This document shows positions 29,628 through 37,904 of a DNA stretch of 46,644 nucleotides, piece after piece. Origin of the DNA: Actinomadura bangladeshensis (GTDB lineage: Bacteria; Actinomycetota; Actinomycetes; Streptosporangiales; Streptosporangiaceae); contig NZ_SMJW01000027.1 of the NCBI RefSeq assembly GCF_004348335.1, positions 1 through 46,644 of the forward strand, in the 5' to 3' direction. The position numbers were made by a program, and so were the translations under genes. How positions within the stretch are numbered: the first letter of the stretch is position 1; the number at the start of each line of letters is the position of its first letter. The notes below the pieces were generated by a model. It ran no database searches. It saw nothing but the letters and a program-made list of their open reading frames with translations, and had not been told where the DNA came from.

Positions 29628-30374
29628 TCACTCCTGCCCGGTGCCGGGCGCCTGGTCCTCTGCCGGGATGCCAGGGCGCGCCTGCTCGCACCAGACGTCC
29701 CACGCTCGGACGGCCTGGCCGCTGATGGTCGCGTTCGCCGCCGCCGCTTCGCCGGCCGAGAGGTACCGCGGGTTCCCGAGAGCGAGCGCCGTGGCCTGGG
29801 CATGCGCGTTGGCCTCGGTGTAGACCGCCCGGTAGACGACCTCCTGCAGCGAACCGCCGACGGCGACCGAGCCATGGCCGCGCATCAGCGCGACGGCCGC
29901 GTCCCCGAGCGTCCTGGCGAGTGCGGCACCGAGCGACGGCGAGGTGATGAGCAGGTCGCTGGCGTCTCCGGCGACGTCGCTGATCTCGAAGACCGGTGTC
30001 GTCCGTCCCCCGAGGAACCCGGCCATGTGGAGGACCGGCCGCAATCCGGTGTCGATGACGCTGAACGGCACGACCGAGGGCGAGTGGCTGTGCACGACCG
30101 CCATGACGTCCGGACGGCGGCGGTAGATCTCGGCGTGGATGAAGCGTTCCAGGTAGGGGCGGCGCGGGTCGTCGGTGCGCCCGTCCAGATCGTGCTCGAG
30201 CAGGTCGGACGCGGTCACCGACCCCGGAGCCAGGTTCCGTGACAGCCAGAAGGTGTCGGCGTGCGGGGCGGTCCGCACACTGACGTGCCCGAAGGCGTCG
30301 AGGACGCCCTGGCGGACAAGGATGCGGTTCGCGGCGACCAGGTCCGTTGCTTGTGCCGCTGTGAGCGTGGTCAT
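29628..30374 (-). CDS. Class II aldolase/adducin-family protein, probable decarboxylase or aldolase of the aromatic pathway
   Basis: This is a metal-dependent enzyme of 248 residues. Family marks are LVRQGVLDAFGHVSVR near the start, the zinc-binding VVHSHSPSVVPFS and the later MRGHGSVAVGGSLQEVVYRAVYTE. These give the usual three histidines plus a catalytic acidic residue. In actinomycete phthalate pathways a class II aldolase homologue decarboxylates dihydroxyphthalate, so decarboxylation of an aromatic acid is a plausible role; a true aldol cleavage is the alternative. It lies between the Dabb gene and the final hydroxylase, on the same strand. Confidence 0.85.
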   Translation of the reverse strand: MTTLTAAQATDLVAANRILVRQGVLDAFGHVSVRTAPHADTFWLSRNLAPGSVTASDLLEHDLDGRTDDPRRPYLERFIHAEIYRRRPDVMAVVHSHSPSVVPFSVIDTGLRPVLHMAGFLGGRTTPVFEISDVAGDASDLLITSPSLGAALARTLGDAAVALMRGHGSVAVGGSLQEVVYRAVYTEANAHAQATALALGNPRYLSAGEAAAANATISGQAVRAWDVWCEQARPGIPAEDQAPGTGQE

Positions 30375-30423
30375 GAGGTCGGTACTCCGGGTGGTTCGTT
30401 GCGTGCGGTCATGAGCTGTGCGG

Positions 30424-30720
30424 TCATGAGCTGAGGAACACCACGCCGGCGCGTTCGGCCATGATGGGCTGGATGAGCTCGCGCACCACCTGCTGGTGGG
30501 CAGGGTGGTCACGGAACTCGAGATAGCCGGCCTCGTCGTCGAACTCGGTCAGCGAGGAGAACTCGAAGTTGTCCGCCCGGATCCGCAGGTCCCTGCCCAT
30601 CCGCATCGACCGGATGGTGCCGATCTGGTTCCGCAGGGCCAGGAGGCCGTCGGCCATCCGCTGAATCTGCTCGTCTGTGGTGCCCTCGTGGAAACGCAGG
30701 GAGATCACGTGGTGGAGCAT
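30424..30720 (-). CDS. Dabb-domain (stress-responsive alpha/beta-barrel) protein
   Basis: This is a small ferredoxin-like-fold protein of 98 residues, MLHHVISLRFHEGTTDEQIQ at the start and LEFRDHPAHQQVVRELIQPI near the end, with His and Tyr/Phe positions typical of Dabb proteins. Members dimerise into small barrels and include cyclases and helper proteins of aromatic metabolism. Its start overlaps the end of the aldehyde dehydrogenase gene by 16 bases. The exact role is unknown; it may isomerise or bind an unstable ring-cleavage intermediate. Confidence 0.88.
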   Translation of the reverse strand: MLHHVISLRFHEGTTDEQIQRMADGLLALRNQIGTIRSMRMGRDLRIRADNFEFSSLTEFDDEAGYLEFRDHPAHQQVVRELIQPIMAERAGVVFLSS

Positions 30721-32237
30721 TGTCGACCTCTGCGCGGGATGCTGACGGTCTTGGACTGTGTGAAGGAGAAGATCTCCTCGAGGCTCTCCTCCTTGCCGAG
30801 GCCCGAGGCCTTGACACCGCCGAAGGGCAGTCCGGGGAAGTGACGCGAGGAGTCGTTGATCCACACGTATCCGGCCCGCAGATCCTCGGCGAACCGGTGC
30901 GCCCGGTCGACGTCCTGGGTCCACACGCTGGCGGTCAGGCCGTAGCGGACGCCGTTGGCCATCTCGACCGCCTCGTCGTCGGTGTCGAAGGTGAGCACCG
31001 AGAGCACTGGACCGAAGATCTCCTCTTGCGCGATCGTCATGGCGGGCGTGACGCCGGAGAACACGGTGGGCGCGATGAACAGGCCTTCGGGCAGGTGAGC
31101 GGGGCGGCCACCACCGATGGCGACGACGGCTCCCTCCTCACGGCCGATGCCGATGTAGCGGCTGACCCGCTCGAAGTGCTCGCGGGAGACGAGTGCGCCC
31201 ATCTGGGTGGACTCGGAGACCGGCACGCCGACCTTGATCTGCTCGACGAGCTCGACGACGCGCGCCACTATCTGGTCGGCGATCGACCGGTGCACCAGGA
31301 GCCGCGAATTCGATCCGCAGGACTCGCCCTGGGTGGCGGTGAAGTTCATGCCGAACACGGCGCCCTGGGCGGCCGCCTCGATGTCGGCGTCCTCCAGCAC
31401 CACCATGGCGTTCTTGCCGCCGAGCTCCAGGCTCACGTGCTTGACGCCCACCCCCGCGGCGACCCGCTGGATGTCCCGCCCGGTGCGCTCGCTGCCGATG
31501 AACGCGATCCGCTCGATCTCCGGGTGGGCGGCGATCGCCACGCCCGGGGCCGGGCCGGCGCCGTTGACGATGTTGACCACGCCGGGAGGCAGCACCTCCG
31601 CGATCAGCTCGCCGAGCCGAATCGCCGACAGCGGTGCCTGCGGCGGCGGCTTGAGGATGACGGCGTTGCCCGCCATCAGCGGCGCGCCCAGCTTTCCCGC
31701 CCCGAAGAAGATCGGGTGGTTGAACGGGATGATCCGGCCGACGACCCCGTAGGGCTCGGGCCGCGAGTAGTGGAGACCGGTCCCGGCGCCCGGGTAGGTC
31801 TCGCCCTTGATCATCAACGCCCAGTCGGCGAACATCTCGAGATGGTCGGCCGCCCACAGCGCGTCCTTGCGCATCGCGGTGACCGAGCTGCCGCCGTCGA
31901 GGGCGTCGAGCAGGCCGAGTTCGTCGGCATTGGCCCTGATGTGCGCGGCAAGCTCGCGGAGTGCCGAGGCCCGCCCCTGGGGCGAGTAGCGGCGCCAGCT
32001 CTCAAAGCCGCGCCGGCCCGACCGTACGGCGGCTTCGACGTCTGCCTCACCGCCGTCGGCGACCTCCGCCAGAGGGAGCTCGGTGGCCGGGTCGAACGTG
32101 GTGAAAGTCGCTCCGCTCGCGGCCGGGAGCAGCTCGTTGTCGATGAGCAGACCCCAATCGCGGGAGCGGATCGCCGCGAGCGTCGCCCGGTGCGGCGCGT
32201 ACTCGTCCGAGTAGGGCGTCGTGGCAGGGGTTGACAT
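30705..32237 (-). CDS. NAD(P)-dependent aldehyde dehydrogenase
   Basis: This enzyme oxidises an aldehyde to an acid; here probably the aromatic aldehyde released by the neighbouring hydratase-aldolase. It has about 510 residues with the ALDH motifs in order: PFNHPIFFGAGKLGAPLMAGNA cofactor region, FIGSERTGRDI, the general base in ELGGKN, the catalytic cysteine in QGESCGSNSR, and EEIFGPVLSV. I chose ATG at 32237 with GAGGAAG upstream; GTG at 32252 overlaps the previous stop and is the alternative. In naphthalene/phenanthrene pathways an ALDH follows the NahE/PhdJ step in the same way. Confidence 0.93.
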   Translation of the reverse strand: MSTPATTPYSDEYAPHRATLAAIRSRDWGLLIDNELLPAASGATFTTFDPATELPLAEVADGGEADVEAAVRSGRRGFESWRRYSPQGRASALRELAAHIRANADELGLLDALDGGSSVTAMRKDALWAADHLEMFADWALMIKGETYPGAGTGLHYSRPEPYGVVGRIIPFNHPIFFGAGKLGAPLMAGNAVILKPPPQAPLSAIRLGELIAEVLPPGVVNIVNGAGPAPGVAIAAHPEIERIAFIGSERTGRDIQRVAAGVGVKHVSLELGGKNAMVVLEDADIEAAAQGAVFGMNFTATQGESCGSNSRLLVHRSIADQIVARVVELVEQIKVGVPVSESTQMGALVSREHFERVSRYIGIGREEGAVVAIGGGRPAHLPEGLFIAPTVFSGVTPAMTIAQEEIFGPVLSVLTFDTDDEAVEMANGVRYGLTASVWTQDVDRAHRFAEDLRAGYVWINDSSRHFPGLPFGGVKASGLGKEESLEEIFSFTQSKTVSIPRRGRQCSTT

Positions 32238-32248
32238 GGGCTTCCTCG

Positions 32249-33235
32249 TCACTTCTGGGTGTTCGTCCCGACCCCGGTGAGCCGCGCGCGCAGCTCACGC
32301 CAGCGCTCTGCGCACTGGGCGGACGCGGCGGCGTACTCCTCCGGCAGGTGGTGGTACGGGGACCGGGCCGGGCCGGGCCGGCAGTAGCCGGCGGCGGCGA
32401 TGCGGGCCTTCTCGATCTGAGTGTTGTAGGAGGCGAAGACCTCCTGGTCGGCGAAGAGGTGCGCCAGCGGCTCGTTGGCCCACGCGATGTCGGCCGCCGC
32501 CTTGCCGGCGGCCTCCGCGTCGCCACGCGCCAGCGCGTCCATCAGGGCGATCGAGGGCTCGGGTCCCATCGCCGCGGCGGTGGCCCAACAGGCGGTGGTG
32601 GTTTTGGGCGCACGTGCGGCGAAGTCGTGCACGACCATGTCGCTCGGGACGAAGTTCACCTTCTCCCCCGTGGCCTCCAGCATGCGGTCCAGGTGCGGCG
32701 CCCGGGACACCTTCGCCGAGGTGACGGTGGGCGCCTCGGCGGACACCCCCTGCCAGAACTCGACGGGGAAGGTGTAGCGGAAGGCACGGGCGTTGGCGTA
32801 GACCATGAGCGCGAGATCGGGGAACGCCTCGCTCGCCTGGGCGAAGTAGTCCACCGCCATCTCGGTGGTCAGCGGCTGCCAGATGGGGAGGCCGAGGAGG
32901 GCGCCCGTGGCGCCGGAGCCCGCCACCTTCCGCAGCCGACGGGCCGTGCCATGGCCGCCCGCACCGGTCGCGCCCACGAACGTGGGCACCCGGCCGGCGA
33001 CCGCCTCGACGACCGTGTCGACGACGACGTCGAAGTCCTCCTCGCTCAGGGCCGGGCACTCGCCCGTCGTGCCCACGGCGATGATCCCGGAGGCTCCGTC
33101 GCGCACGAGCTGGTCGACGACCCGGGCCGTTTCGTCGACATCGACGGTGTTCCGGGCGTCGAGCCGCTCGGCGCCGGGCAGCGCCGGGGTCGGGATGATG
33201 CCGTACATTCCGGTGATCTCCGCCGCGGTGATCAC
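32249..33235 (-). CDS. Hydratase-aldolase of the DHDPS family (NahE/PhdJ-like)
   Basis: This is a lyase that adds water to and cleaves an aryl-ylidene pyruvate, giving an aromatic aldehyde and pyruvate. It has 328 residues. I chose GTG at 33235 with GGGAG seven bases upstream; the family sequence starts right there (ITAAEITGMYGIIPTPA). DHDPS-fold marks are GTTGECPAL, the catalytic Tyr in LMVYANARAF and the Schiff-base lysine in SAKVSRAPH. The VYANARAFRYTFPVEFW stretch is characteristic of trans-o-hydroxybenzylidenepyruvate and carboxybenzalpyruvate hydratase-aldolases rather than of lysine biosynthesis. This gene is the best pointer that the operon handles a bicyclic or aryl-pyruvate-forming aromatic. 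The stop overlaps the region of the ALDH start. Confidence 0.9.
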   Translation of the reverse strand: MITAAEITGMYGIIPTPALPGAERLDARNTVDVDETARVVDQLVRDGASGIIAVGTTGECPALSEEDFDVVVDTVVEAVAGRVPTFVGATGAGGHGTARRLRKVAGSGATGALLGLPIWQPLTTEMAVDYFAQASEAFPDLALMVYANARAFRYTFPVEFWQGVSAEAPTVTSAKVSRAPHLDRMLEATGEKVNFVPSDMVVHDFAARAPKTTTACWATAAAMGPEPSIALMDALARGDAEAAGKAAADIAWANEPLAHLFADQEVFASYNTQIEKARIAAAGYCRPGPARSPYHHLPEEYAAASAQCAERWRELRARLTGVGTNTQK

Positions 33236-33288
33236 GGTCGGGCTCCCTGCCCGGCGGCCGGACGGGCCGTCTGCTGCTTCGTCAACAT
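33232..33288 (-). CDS. Possible 18-codon leader peptide before the hydratase-aldolase gene
   Basis: ATG at 33288 follows AGAAGGAG and reads MLTKQQTARPAAGQGARP, then a TGA that overlaps the GTG start of the hydratase-aldolase (GTGA). Ribosome site and overlap suggest a coupling leader. The peptide has no known match and could be chance. Confidence 0.35.
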   Translation of the reverse strand: MLTKQQTARPAAGQGARP

Positions 33289-33302
33289 CGACACTCCTTC
33301 TC

Positions 33303-33356
33303 ACACGCCCTGAGGCGTGTTTCGCACCTGTTCTTTCGGTCGCTCACAGAGCGACC
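33303..33356. other. Two short hairpins in the middle of the aromatic operon
   Basis: GGTCGCTC-ACA-GAGCGACC (33338-33356) lies directly after the dioxygenase stop, and ACACGCC-CTGA-GGCGTGT (33303-33320) just before the leader peptide. They may partially terminate or protect the mRNA and so set the ratio of upstream to downstream enzymes. Confidence 0.5.
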
Positions 33357-33359
33357 AGG

Positions 33360-34241
33360 TCACTTCGTGAAGTTCGGTGGCGGCGGGCCGGCGTACCCCC
33401 AGGTGTCGCCCTTCCACTCCTCGCCCCAGAACCTCGCCTCAAGCGGGCCTTCCATCTCCTCCTCGACCTGCTCGAGCTCGGCGTAGTACTCGATGAACAC
33501 GCCTGCCGGGTCGGCGTAGTAGGTGAAGATGTTGCGGCCGGGCCCGTGACGCCCGGGACCCCACACGCAGGCCGTTCCCTCACGGGTGAGCGCGCCGAGT
33601 GCCGTCATGACGCTGTCCATCTCGACGACGTCGAAGGCGATGTGCTGAACGCCGGTGCGCTCGGAGTCGCAGACGGCGAGGCTGTGGTGATCGCGGTTGC
33701 AGCGCATGAACGACATGCCGCGCGCGGTCCGGTCACTCACCTTCAGCCCGAGCGCCGCGTAGAAGCGCTCCAGTACTGCTCGCTGGGGGGAGTTGAGGAC
33801 CACGTGGCCGAGCTTGCGGGGCGCGACGATCCGCGCCCGGTGGCTCTCCTCGGTGAACTCCGCCCCGTACAGCAACTGCACCACATTGCCGTCCGGGTCG
33901 CGGACGGCCGCACCGGCCTGGTGGCCGGGTCCGACGGCCTCCCCGGGCTCACGCTCGACCCGGCCGCCCGCGGCCACGGCCGCCTCGACGGCCCCGTCGA
34001 GGTCGGCACGGGTCGCGACGTCGAAGGAGATATGCACGAGCTCGCCCCGTTCCGCCCCGGCGGGCGCCTGTTCCAGGGAGAGGCCGTGGTGCGGGGACGT
34101 CAGCGTGCGGAAGTACCGACGCCGGGAGTCGCCGTCGCCGTTGACGAGGGCCAAGCCCCAGCGATCGACGTAGAAGTCCTCCGTCCGGTCAAGGTCGGGC
34201 ACCGCTAGGGCGATGTTGTTGAGGGTCTGCACACGGACCAT
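33360..34241 (-). CDS. VOC-family extradiol ring-cleavage dioxygenase (first copy)
   Basis: This is an Fe(II)-dependent type I extradiol dioxygenase that opens a catechol-type ring next to the two hydroxyls. It has 293 residues in two VOC domains (about 1-140 and 145-275). The metal ligands are visible in the second domain: His in LGHVVLN, His in VQHIAFDV and Glu in VFIEYYAE. It is related to bicyclic-diol dioxygenases and 2,3-dihydroxybiphenyl-type enzymes. The C-terminus has a WGEEWKGDTWGYAGPPPP tail. The gene lies between the C-C hydrolase and the hydratase-aldolase. Which of the two dioxygenases acts first is not shown by sequence. Confidence 0.9.
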   Translation of the reverse strand: MVRVQTLNNIALAVPDLDRTEDFYVDRWGLALVNGDGDSRRRYFRTLTSPHHGLSLEQAPAGAERGELVHISFDVATRADLDGAVEAAVAAGGRVEREPGEAVGPGHQAGAAVRDPDGNVVQLLYGAEFTEESHRARIVAPRKLGHVVLNSPQRAVLERFYAALGLKVSDRTARGMSFMRCNRDHHSLAVCDSERTGVQHIAFDVVEMDSVMTALGALTREGTACVWGPGRHGPGRNIFTYYADPAGVFIEYYAELEQVEEEMEGPLEARFWGEEWKGDTWGYAGPPPPNFTK

Positions 34242-34305
34242 GGGAAGCCTCCGGTTCGGGCTCTGCGGAAAGGCGCACGGCGGTGGCCGGGAGACCTTCC
34301 TTCAC

Positions 34306-34335
34306 AGGCGGCCCCGGGGGACTCGGGGCCCGCCT
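34306..34335. other. GC-rich hairpin between hydrolase and dioxygenase genes
   Basis: AGGCGGCCCCG (34306-34316) pairs with 34324-34335 apart from one bulge. It lies in the only sizeable gap (104 bases) of the operon and may be a processing site or an internal weak terminator. Confidence 0.5.
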
Positions 34336-34345
34336 CTGGGCCCCT

Positions 34346-35197
34346 TCAGTGATTGCGGACGAAGTCAGCCACGAGCCGGTTGAACTCGTCGGCGTGCTCG
34401 AGCTGGGCCCAGTGGCCGCAGCGGTTGATGATGTGTGCCCGCGAGTCGGGGATGCTTGCCGCCAGCAGGAGCGCGGTCTCGAAGGAGACGACCCGGTCGT
34501 CGCGGCCGTGGATCAGCAGCGCCGGCGCCGAGATCTCCGGGAGCCGCCCGGGGTCGGCCCAGATCGTGATCGGCGCCTTGGGCGCGTGCTTGGCGACGTT
34601 CGCGAGATGCTCCGGGCGCTTGGCCACGGCGGCCGAGCGCTGCTCGGACAGCTCGGGGGTGGCGAACCGCTCCTTGTCGTAGACCATGATCTCGACCAGC
34701 CGCATCATCTGCTCGGGGCTGGGGTCGGCGTAGGTCCTGGCCATGACCTTGAGCCCCTCGGTCGGGCCGCCGCCGGCACCGAAAAGGATGGGCTTCATCT
34801 GGATCGGGGCGCCCATGGTGATCAGGTGCGACACGCGCTCGGGCCGCTCGATCGCCATCCGCAGCGACGCATGGCCGCCCATCGAGTTGCCGACGAAGGC
34901 GGCCTTGTCGATGCCGAGCGCGTCGAGGAGCTCGCAGATCACCTCGACGTGGTCGTAGGTCGCGAAGTCGGCCTCGTCGGACTGGCCCCAGCCCGGGAGG
35001 TCGGGGGCGATCACCCGGAAGCCGGCCGCGGCGATGGGCTCGATGTTCGGGTTGTAGTTGCTCCAGCCGGTGGCGCCGGGACCGCCGCCATGCAGCAGGA
35101 GGACGGGGTGACCGTCGGCCGGGCCGGCCTGGTTGTAGTGGATGTTCCAGCTCTTGGTCCGGACGTCCCTGGCGACGTCCGCTTCGGTGAGAGCCAT
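34346..35197 (-). CDS. Alpha/beta-hydrolase, meta-cleavage product C-C hydrolase
   Basis: This enzyme cleaves the carbon-carbon bond of a ring-opened dienoate, giving an acid and a hydroxypentadienoate. It has 283 residues. Marks are LLHGGGPGATGWSNYNPNI (oxyanion loop typical of MhpC/BphD/HsaD proteins), nucleophile Ser in GNSMGG, Asp in HGRDDRVV and His in CGHWAQLEHAD. The start ATG overlaps the stop of the preceding dioxygenase gene (ATGA), so the two are coupled, and the pair probably acts on the same intermediate. Confidence 0.93.
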   Translation of the reverse strand: MALTEADVARDVRTKSWNIHYNQAGPADGHPVLLLHGGGPGATGWSNYNPNIEPIAAAGFRVIAPDLPGWGQSDEADFATYDHVEVICELLDALGIDKAAFVGNSMGGHASLRMAIERPERVSHLITMGAPIQMKPILFGAGGGPTEGLKVMARTYADPSPEQMMRLVEIMVYDKERFATPELSEQRSAAVAKRPEHLANVAKHAPKAPITIWADPGRLPEISAPALLIHGRDDRVVSFETALLLAASIPDSRAHIINRCGHWAQLEHADEFNRLVADFVRNH

Positions 35198-36138
35198 CAG
35201 CGGGCACCTTCCGGGGGCATGTTGGTGAAGGGGGCTTGGCCGAGCAGGCCGTGAACCATCTCCGGCGGACGGTGGCCCCAGCTGCTGAGCTTGCCGAGGG
35301 TCTCGACCTGCCAGGTCTCGTCGTCGATGAGCAGCCCGCCCCAGCCGTACTCGACGGAGAAACCGGAGGGGGTACGGACGTAGAAGCTGAACATGCGGTC
35401 GTTCGGGTGCATCCCGAGCGTCATCTCGAACGGCTGCTTGGCGTCCATGCACCGGTCGTAGGCCATGCCCACGTCGCGGATGTCGCTGACCTCGACCATG
35501 AAGTGGTGCATCTTCTTCGGGTGCGGCATGTTGCCGAAGGCCACGGAGTGGTGGCGCGGGTTGCAGTGCAGGAAGACGACGTCGGCGACGATCCCGGGAG
35601 CGACCTCTTCGACGATGAAGTCGCTGATCCTGAAGCCGAGGATGTCCATGTAGAAGGCGAGGTACTCCTCGCGGCCGACGCCCTTGGACACCAGCACCTC
35701 GTGGCCCGCGCCGCCGGAACCGGTGACGAACTTGCCGAGCAGGGCGTCCGATTGGAAGGGAGTCTCGGCGTCGGCGAAGCCGGTGACCAGCTCGAGCCGG
35801 TTGCCGAGGGGGTCGGCGGTGATCACGATGCGGTCGACCTGCCGGGCGGTGGCGAGGGCGGAGCCGCCCTCGGTGACCTCGACGCCGGCGCCGCGCAGCT
35901 TCTCCACGATCCGGTCGAGCGAGCCGCCGCTCTCCACCGCGTAGCCGGTGGCGGCCAGGTCGTCGGCCGGCCCCTCGGTGCAGAGCCAGCGATACGCCTT
36001 CTCGTCGGTGCGGAAGCTGATCGAGCCGGCGTCCTTGTGGCCGACCTGCATCCCCAGCAGGTCCGCGGCGAAGTGCTCCCAGCCGGCGAGGTCGCTGACC
36101 TCGTACACGACGTAGGCGAGCTCCTTGACTCCAGACAT
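35197..36138 (-). CDS. VOC-family extradiol ring-cleavage dioxygenase (second copy)
   Basis: This is a type I extradiol dioxygenase of 313 residues in two VOC domains. The iron ligands are the His in GAGHEVLVS, the His in MHHFMVEV and the Glu in GFSVEYGW. It is only distantly similar to the copy at 33360, so the two probably cleave different diols. It stands directly before the C-C hydrolase with overlapping stop/start and 25 bases after the MhpA-like hydroxylase, suggesting the order hydroxylation, cleavage, hydrolysis. Confidence 0.92.
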   Translation of the reverse strand: MSGVKELAYVVYEVSDLAGWEHFAADLLGMQVGHKDAGSISFRTDEKAYRWLCTEGPADDLAATGYAVESGGSLDRIVEKLRGAGVEVTEGGSALATARQVDRIVITADPLGNRLELVTGFADAETPFQSDALLGKFVTGSGGAGHEVLVSKGVGREEYLAFYMDILGFRISDFIVEEVAPGIVADVVFLHCNPRHHSVAFGNMPHPKKMHHFMVEVSDIRDVGMAYDRCMDAKQPFEMTLGMHPNDRMFSFYVRTPSGFSVEYGWGGLLIDDETWQVETLGKLSSWGHRPPEMVHGLLGQAPFTNMPPEGAR

Positions 36139-36163
36139 CTGTTCCTTCTCTCGGGTGTGGGGG

Positions 36164-37720
36164 TCAGAGCGCCGGAACCGCGAGCCCGGCCTTGTCGGAC
36201 GCGGCGACGAACTTGTCCGGTCGCAGGGCGATCGCCTGGACGCCGTAGCGGGCGAACCAGCCGAGAAGCACCCCTTCGAGATCGACCAGCTCGTCGGGCC
36301 CCTGGGTGTAGGCGGTCTTCGGCCGGATGGTGAGGTAGCGGGCGCCCAGCGCGTCCCACTCCGCCTTCTCCCCGGCGCTGAGCAGCGTCCGGGGGTCGGT
36401 GTCGGCGCCCAGGAGGACGAAGCCGTCACCGAGGAGCTCGTCGAGCCGCCTCATCAGGCCCACCGTGTCGCCGACCACCGGCTGCGGGATCATCCGTCCG
36501 ACGATGGAGGCGTCCTCCACCTCGCCGCGCAGCCAGCCCCCGGCGTCGAGGACGGGCGGCGCCATCATCGGTTCTTCGTAGGGCGTCACGGTGTTCTCCG
36601 GCACCGCGTTCATCGCCTCGAGTTCCTCGGGTGAGACCTGCTGCTTGATCACGCGGCCGAACTGGACGGCGATCTGCGTGAAGAACTCGACGTTGGGGCG
36701 GCGTTCGGCCTCGTAGGTGTCGAGAATCGCCACGTCCATCTCCCCGCGCAGGACCCGGGTGAGCTTCCAGGCGAGGTTGTGGGCGTCGCGCATGCCGGAC
36801 TGCATCCCTGCACCGGCCCACGGCGGCATCAGGTGGGCGGCGTCGCCGGCCAGGAAGACCCGGTCCAGGCGCCAGGTCTCGGCCGCGCGGACATGGTGTC
36901 GGTAGAAGGCGTGCTGGTGGATCTCCACGTCGTCGGGCGTCATCCCCATCGCGTCGAGCAGCGGCCAGACCTGCTCCGGGGTCTGGAAGTCGGCCTCGGT
37001 CTCGCCCGGCCTCAGCGGGATCTCCCAGCGGTGGTTGCCCGCGGACAGCGCGATGTCGACGACCGGCCGCTCCTTGTCGCTCCAGAAGGTGAGGAGGTCG
37101 CGGTCCGGCCACCAGCGCTTGACGCGGCAGTCGATCACGATCCACAGCTGCGGATCGGTGTCGCCCAGCATCGGAATGCCCAGCAGTTTCCGGGTCAGGC
37201 TGGAGCCGCCGTCCGCAGCGAGCGCGTAACGGGCCCGGGTGGTGGTCTCCACACCGGTCGCGCCATCACGAGCGGTGACCGTGACGCCAGTGTCGTCCTG
37301 TTCGACGCCGATCACCTCGGCGCCGTAGCGGACCTCAATGCCGCCGGCCTCTTCCGCGCAGCGGCGCAGCTCGGCCTCCATCGTCGGCTGGTAGATGCTG
37401 AAGAAGCGCGGCTTGGTGTTGCGCGTTCCGAGCGCTGAGGGCGGTTGCTTGGCACGGAGGATCTCCTGGCCGTCGTAGGTCTTCCAGCGCAGCTGGTCCT
37501 GCGGCTCGATGACCTTCTCGATCTGCTCGTCGATGCCCAGGTCCTGGAAGATCCGCATCGTCCAGTCGTTGATCGTGACGGCTCGGGCGCGGGCGTAGAT
37601 GTCGTGGTCCCGCTCGAAGGCGATCACGGACGCTCCCTTGGTGGCGAACGACAGTGCGCCGACCAGACCGGTCGGACCGTAACCGATGATCGCGACGTCG
37701 GCGTCGAAGTCTTCAGGCAT
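36164..37720 (-). CDS. FAD-dependent monooxygenase, MhpA-like (3-hydroxyphenylpropionate hydroxylase type)
   Basis: This is the first gene of the aromatic operon, a flavoprotein of 518 residues that hydroxylates a phenolic ring to a catechol. The FAD site is ADVAIIGYGPTGLVGAL, followed by RARAVTINDWTMRIFQDLG, the ALAADGGSSLTRKLLG motif and FLAGDAAHLMPPWAGAGMQSG with RDAHNLAWKL. The ATG is preceded by GGAGGAG. A TetR-type palindrome lies 20 bases upstream. It belongs to a different subgroup from the hydroxylase at 27737, consistent with two separate hydroxylation steps. Confidence 0.93.
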   Translation of the reverse strand: MPEDFDADVAIIGYGPTGLVGALSFATKGASVIAFERDHDIYARARAVTINDWTMRIFQDLGIDEQIEKVIEPQDQLRWKTYDGQEILRAKQPPSALGTRNTKPRFFSIYQPTMEAELRRCAEEAGGIEVRYGAEVIGVEQDDTGVTVTARDGATGVETTTRARYALAADGGSSLTRKLLGIPMLGDTDPQLWIVIDCRVKRWWPDRDLLTFWSDKERPVVDIALSAGNHRWEIPLRPGETEADFQTPEQVWPLLDAMGMTPDDVEIHQHAFYRHHVRAAETWRLDRVFLAGDAAHLMPPWAGAGMQSGMRDAHNLAWKLTRVLRGEMDVAILDTYEAERRPNVEFFTQIAVQFGRVIKQQVSPEELEAMNAVPENTVTPYEEPMMAPPVLDAGGWLRGEVEDASIVGRMIPQPVVGDTVGLMRRLDELLGDGFVLLGADTDPRTLLSAGEKAEWDALGARYLTIRPKTAYTQGPDELVDLEGVLLGWFARYGVQAIALRPDKFVAASDKAGLAVPAL

Positions 37721-37739
37721 GCGATGCTCCTCCAAGAGT

Positions 37740-37755
37740 TCGACCGAGCGGTCGA
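37740..37755. promoter_or_regulatory. TetR-type operator TCGACCG-AG-CGGTCGA
   Basis: This 16-bp near-palindrome with a two-base centre stands between the operon start and the divergent TetR gene. Its GACCG/CGGTC halves are usual for TetR operators in actinomycete catabolic genes. It is the probable binding site of the adjacent regulator. Confidence 0.65.
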
Positions 37756-37904
37756 TTTCTTGGTGAGGAGTGTCACGGCCGCAGCAGGTTCCGGTCAACC
37801 GCCAGATCGGGGTTTCTGGTTTGCAGAATCCCCTTGGCAAGCGGGCCCGTATGTGGCTTGTCCGCCCTGCCGTGCGACGTGTTTCGCCGCCGTATGCTTC
37901 AGGG

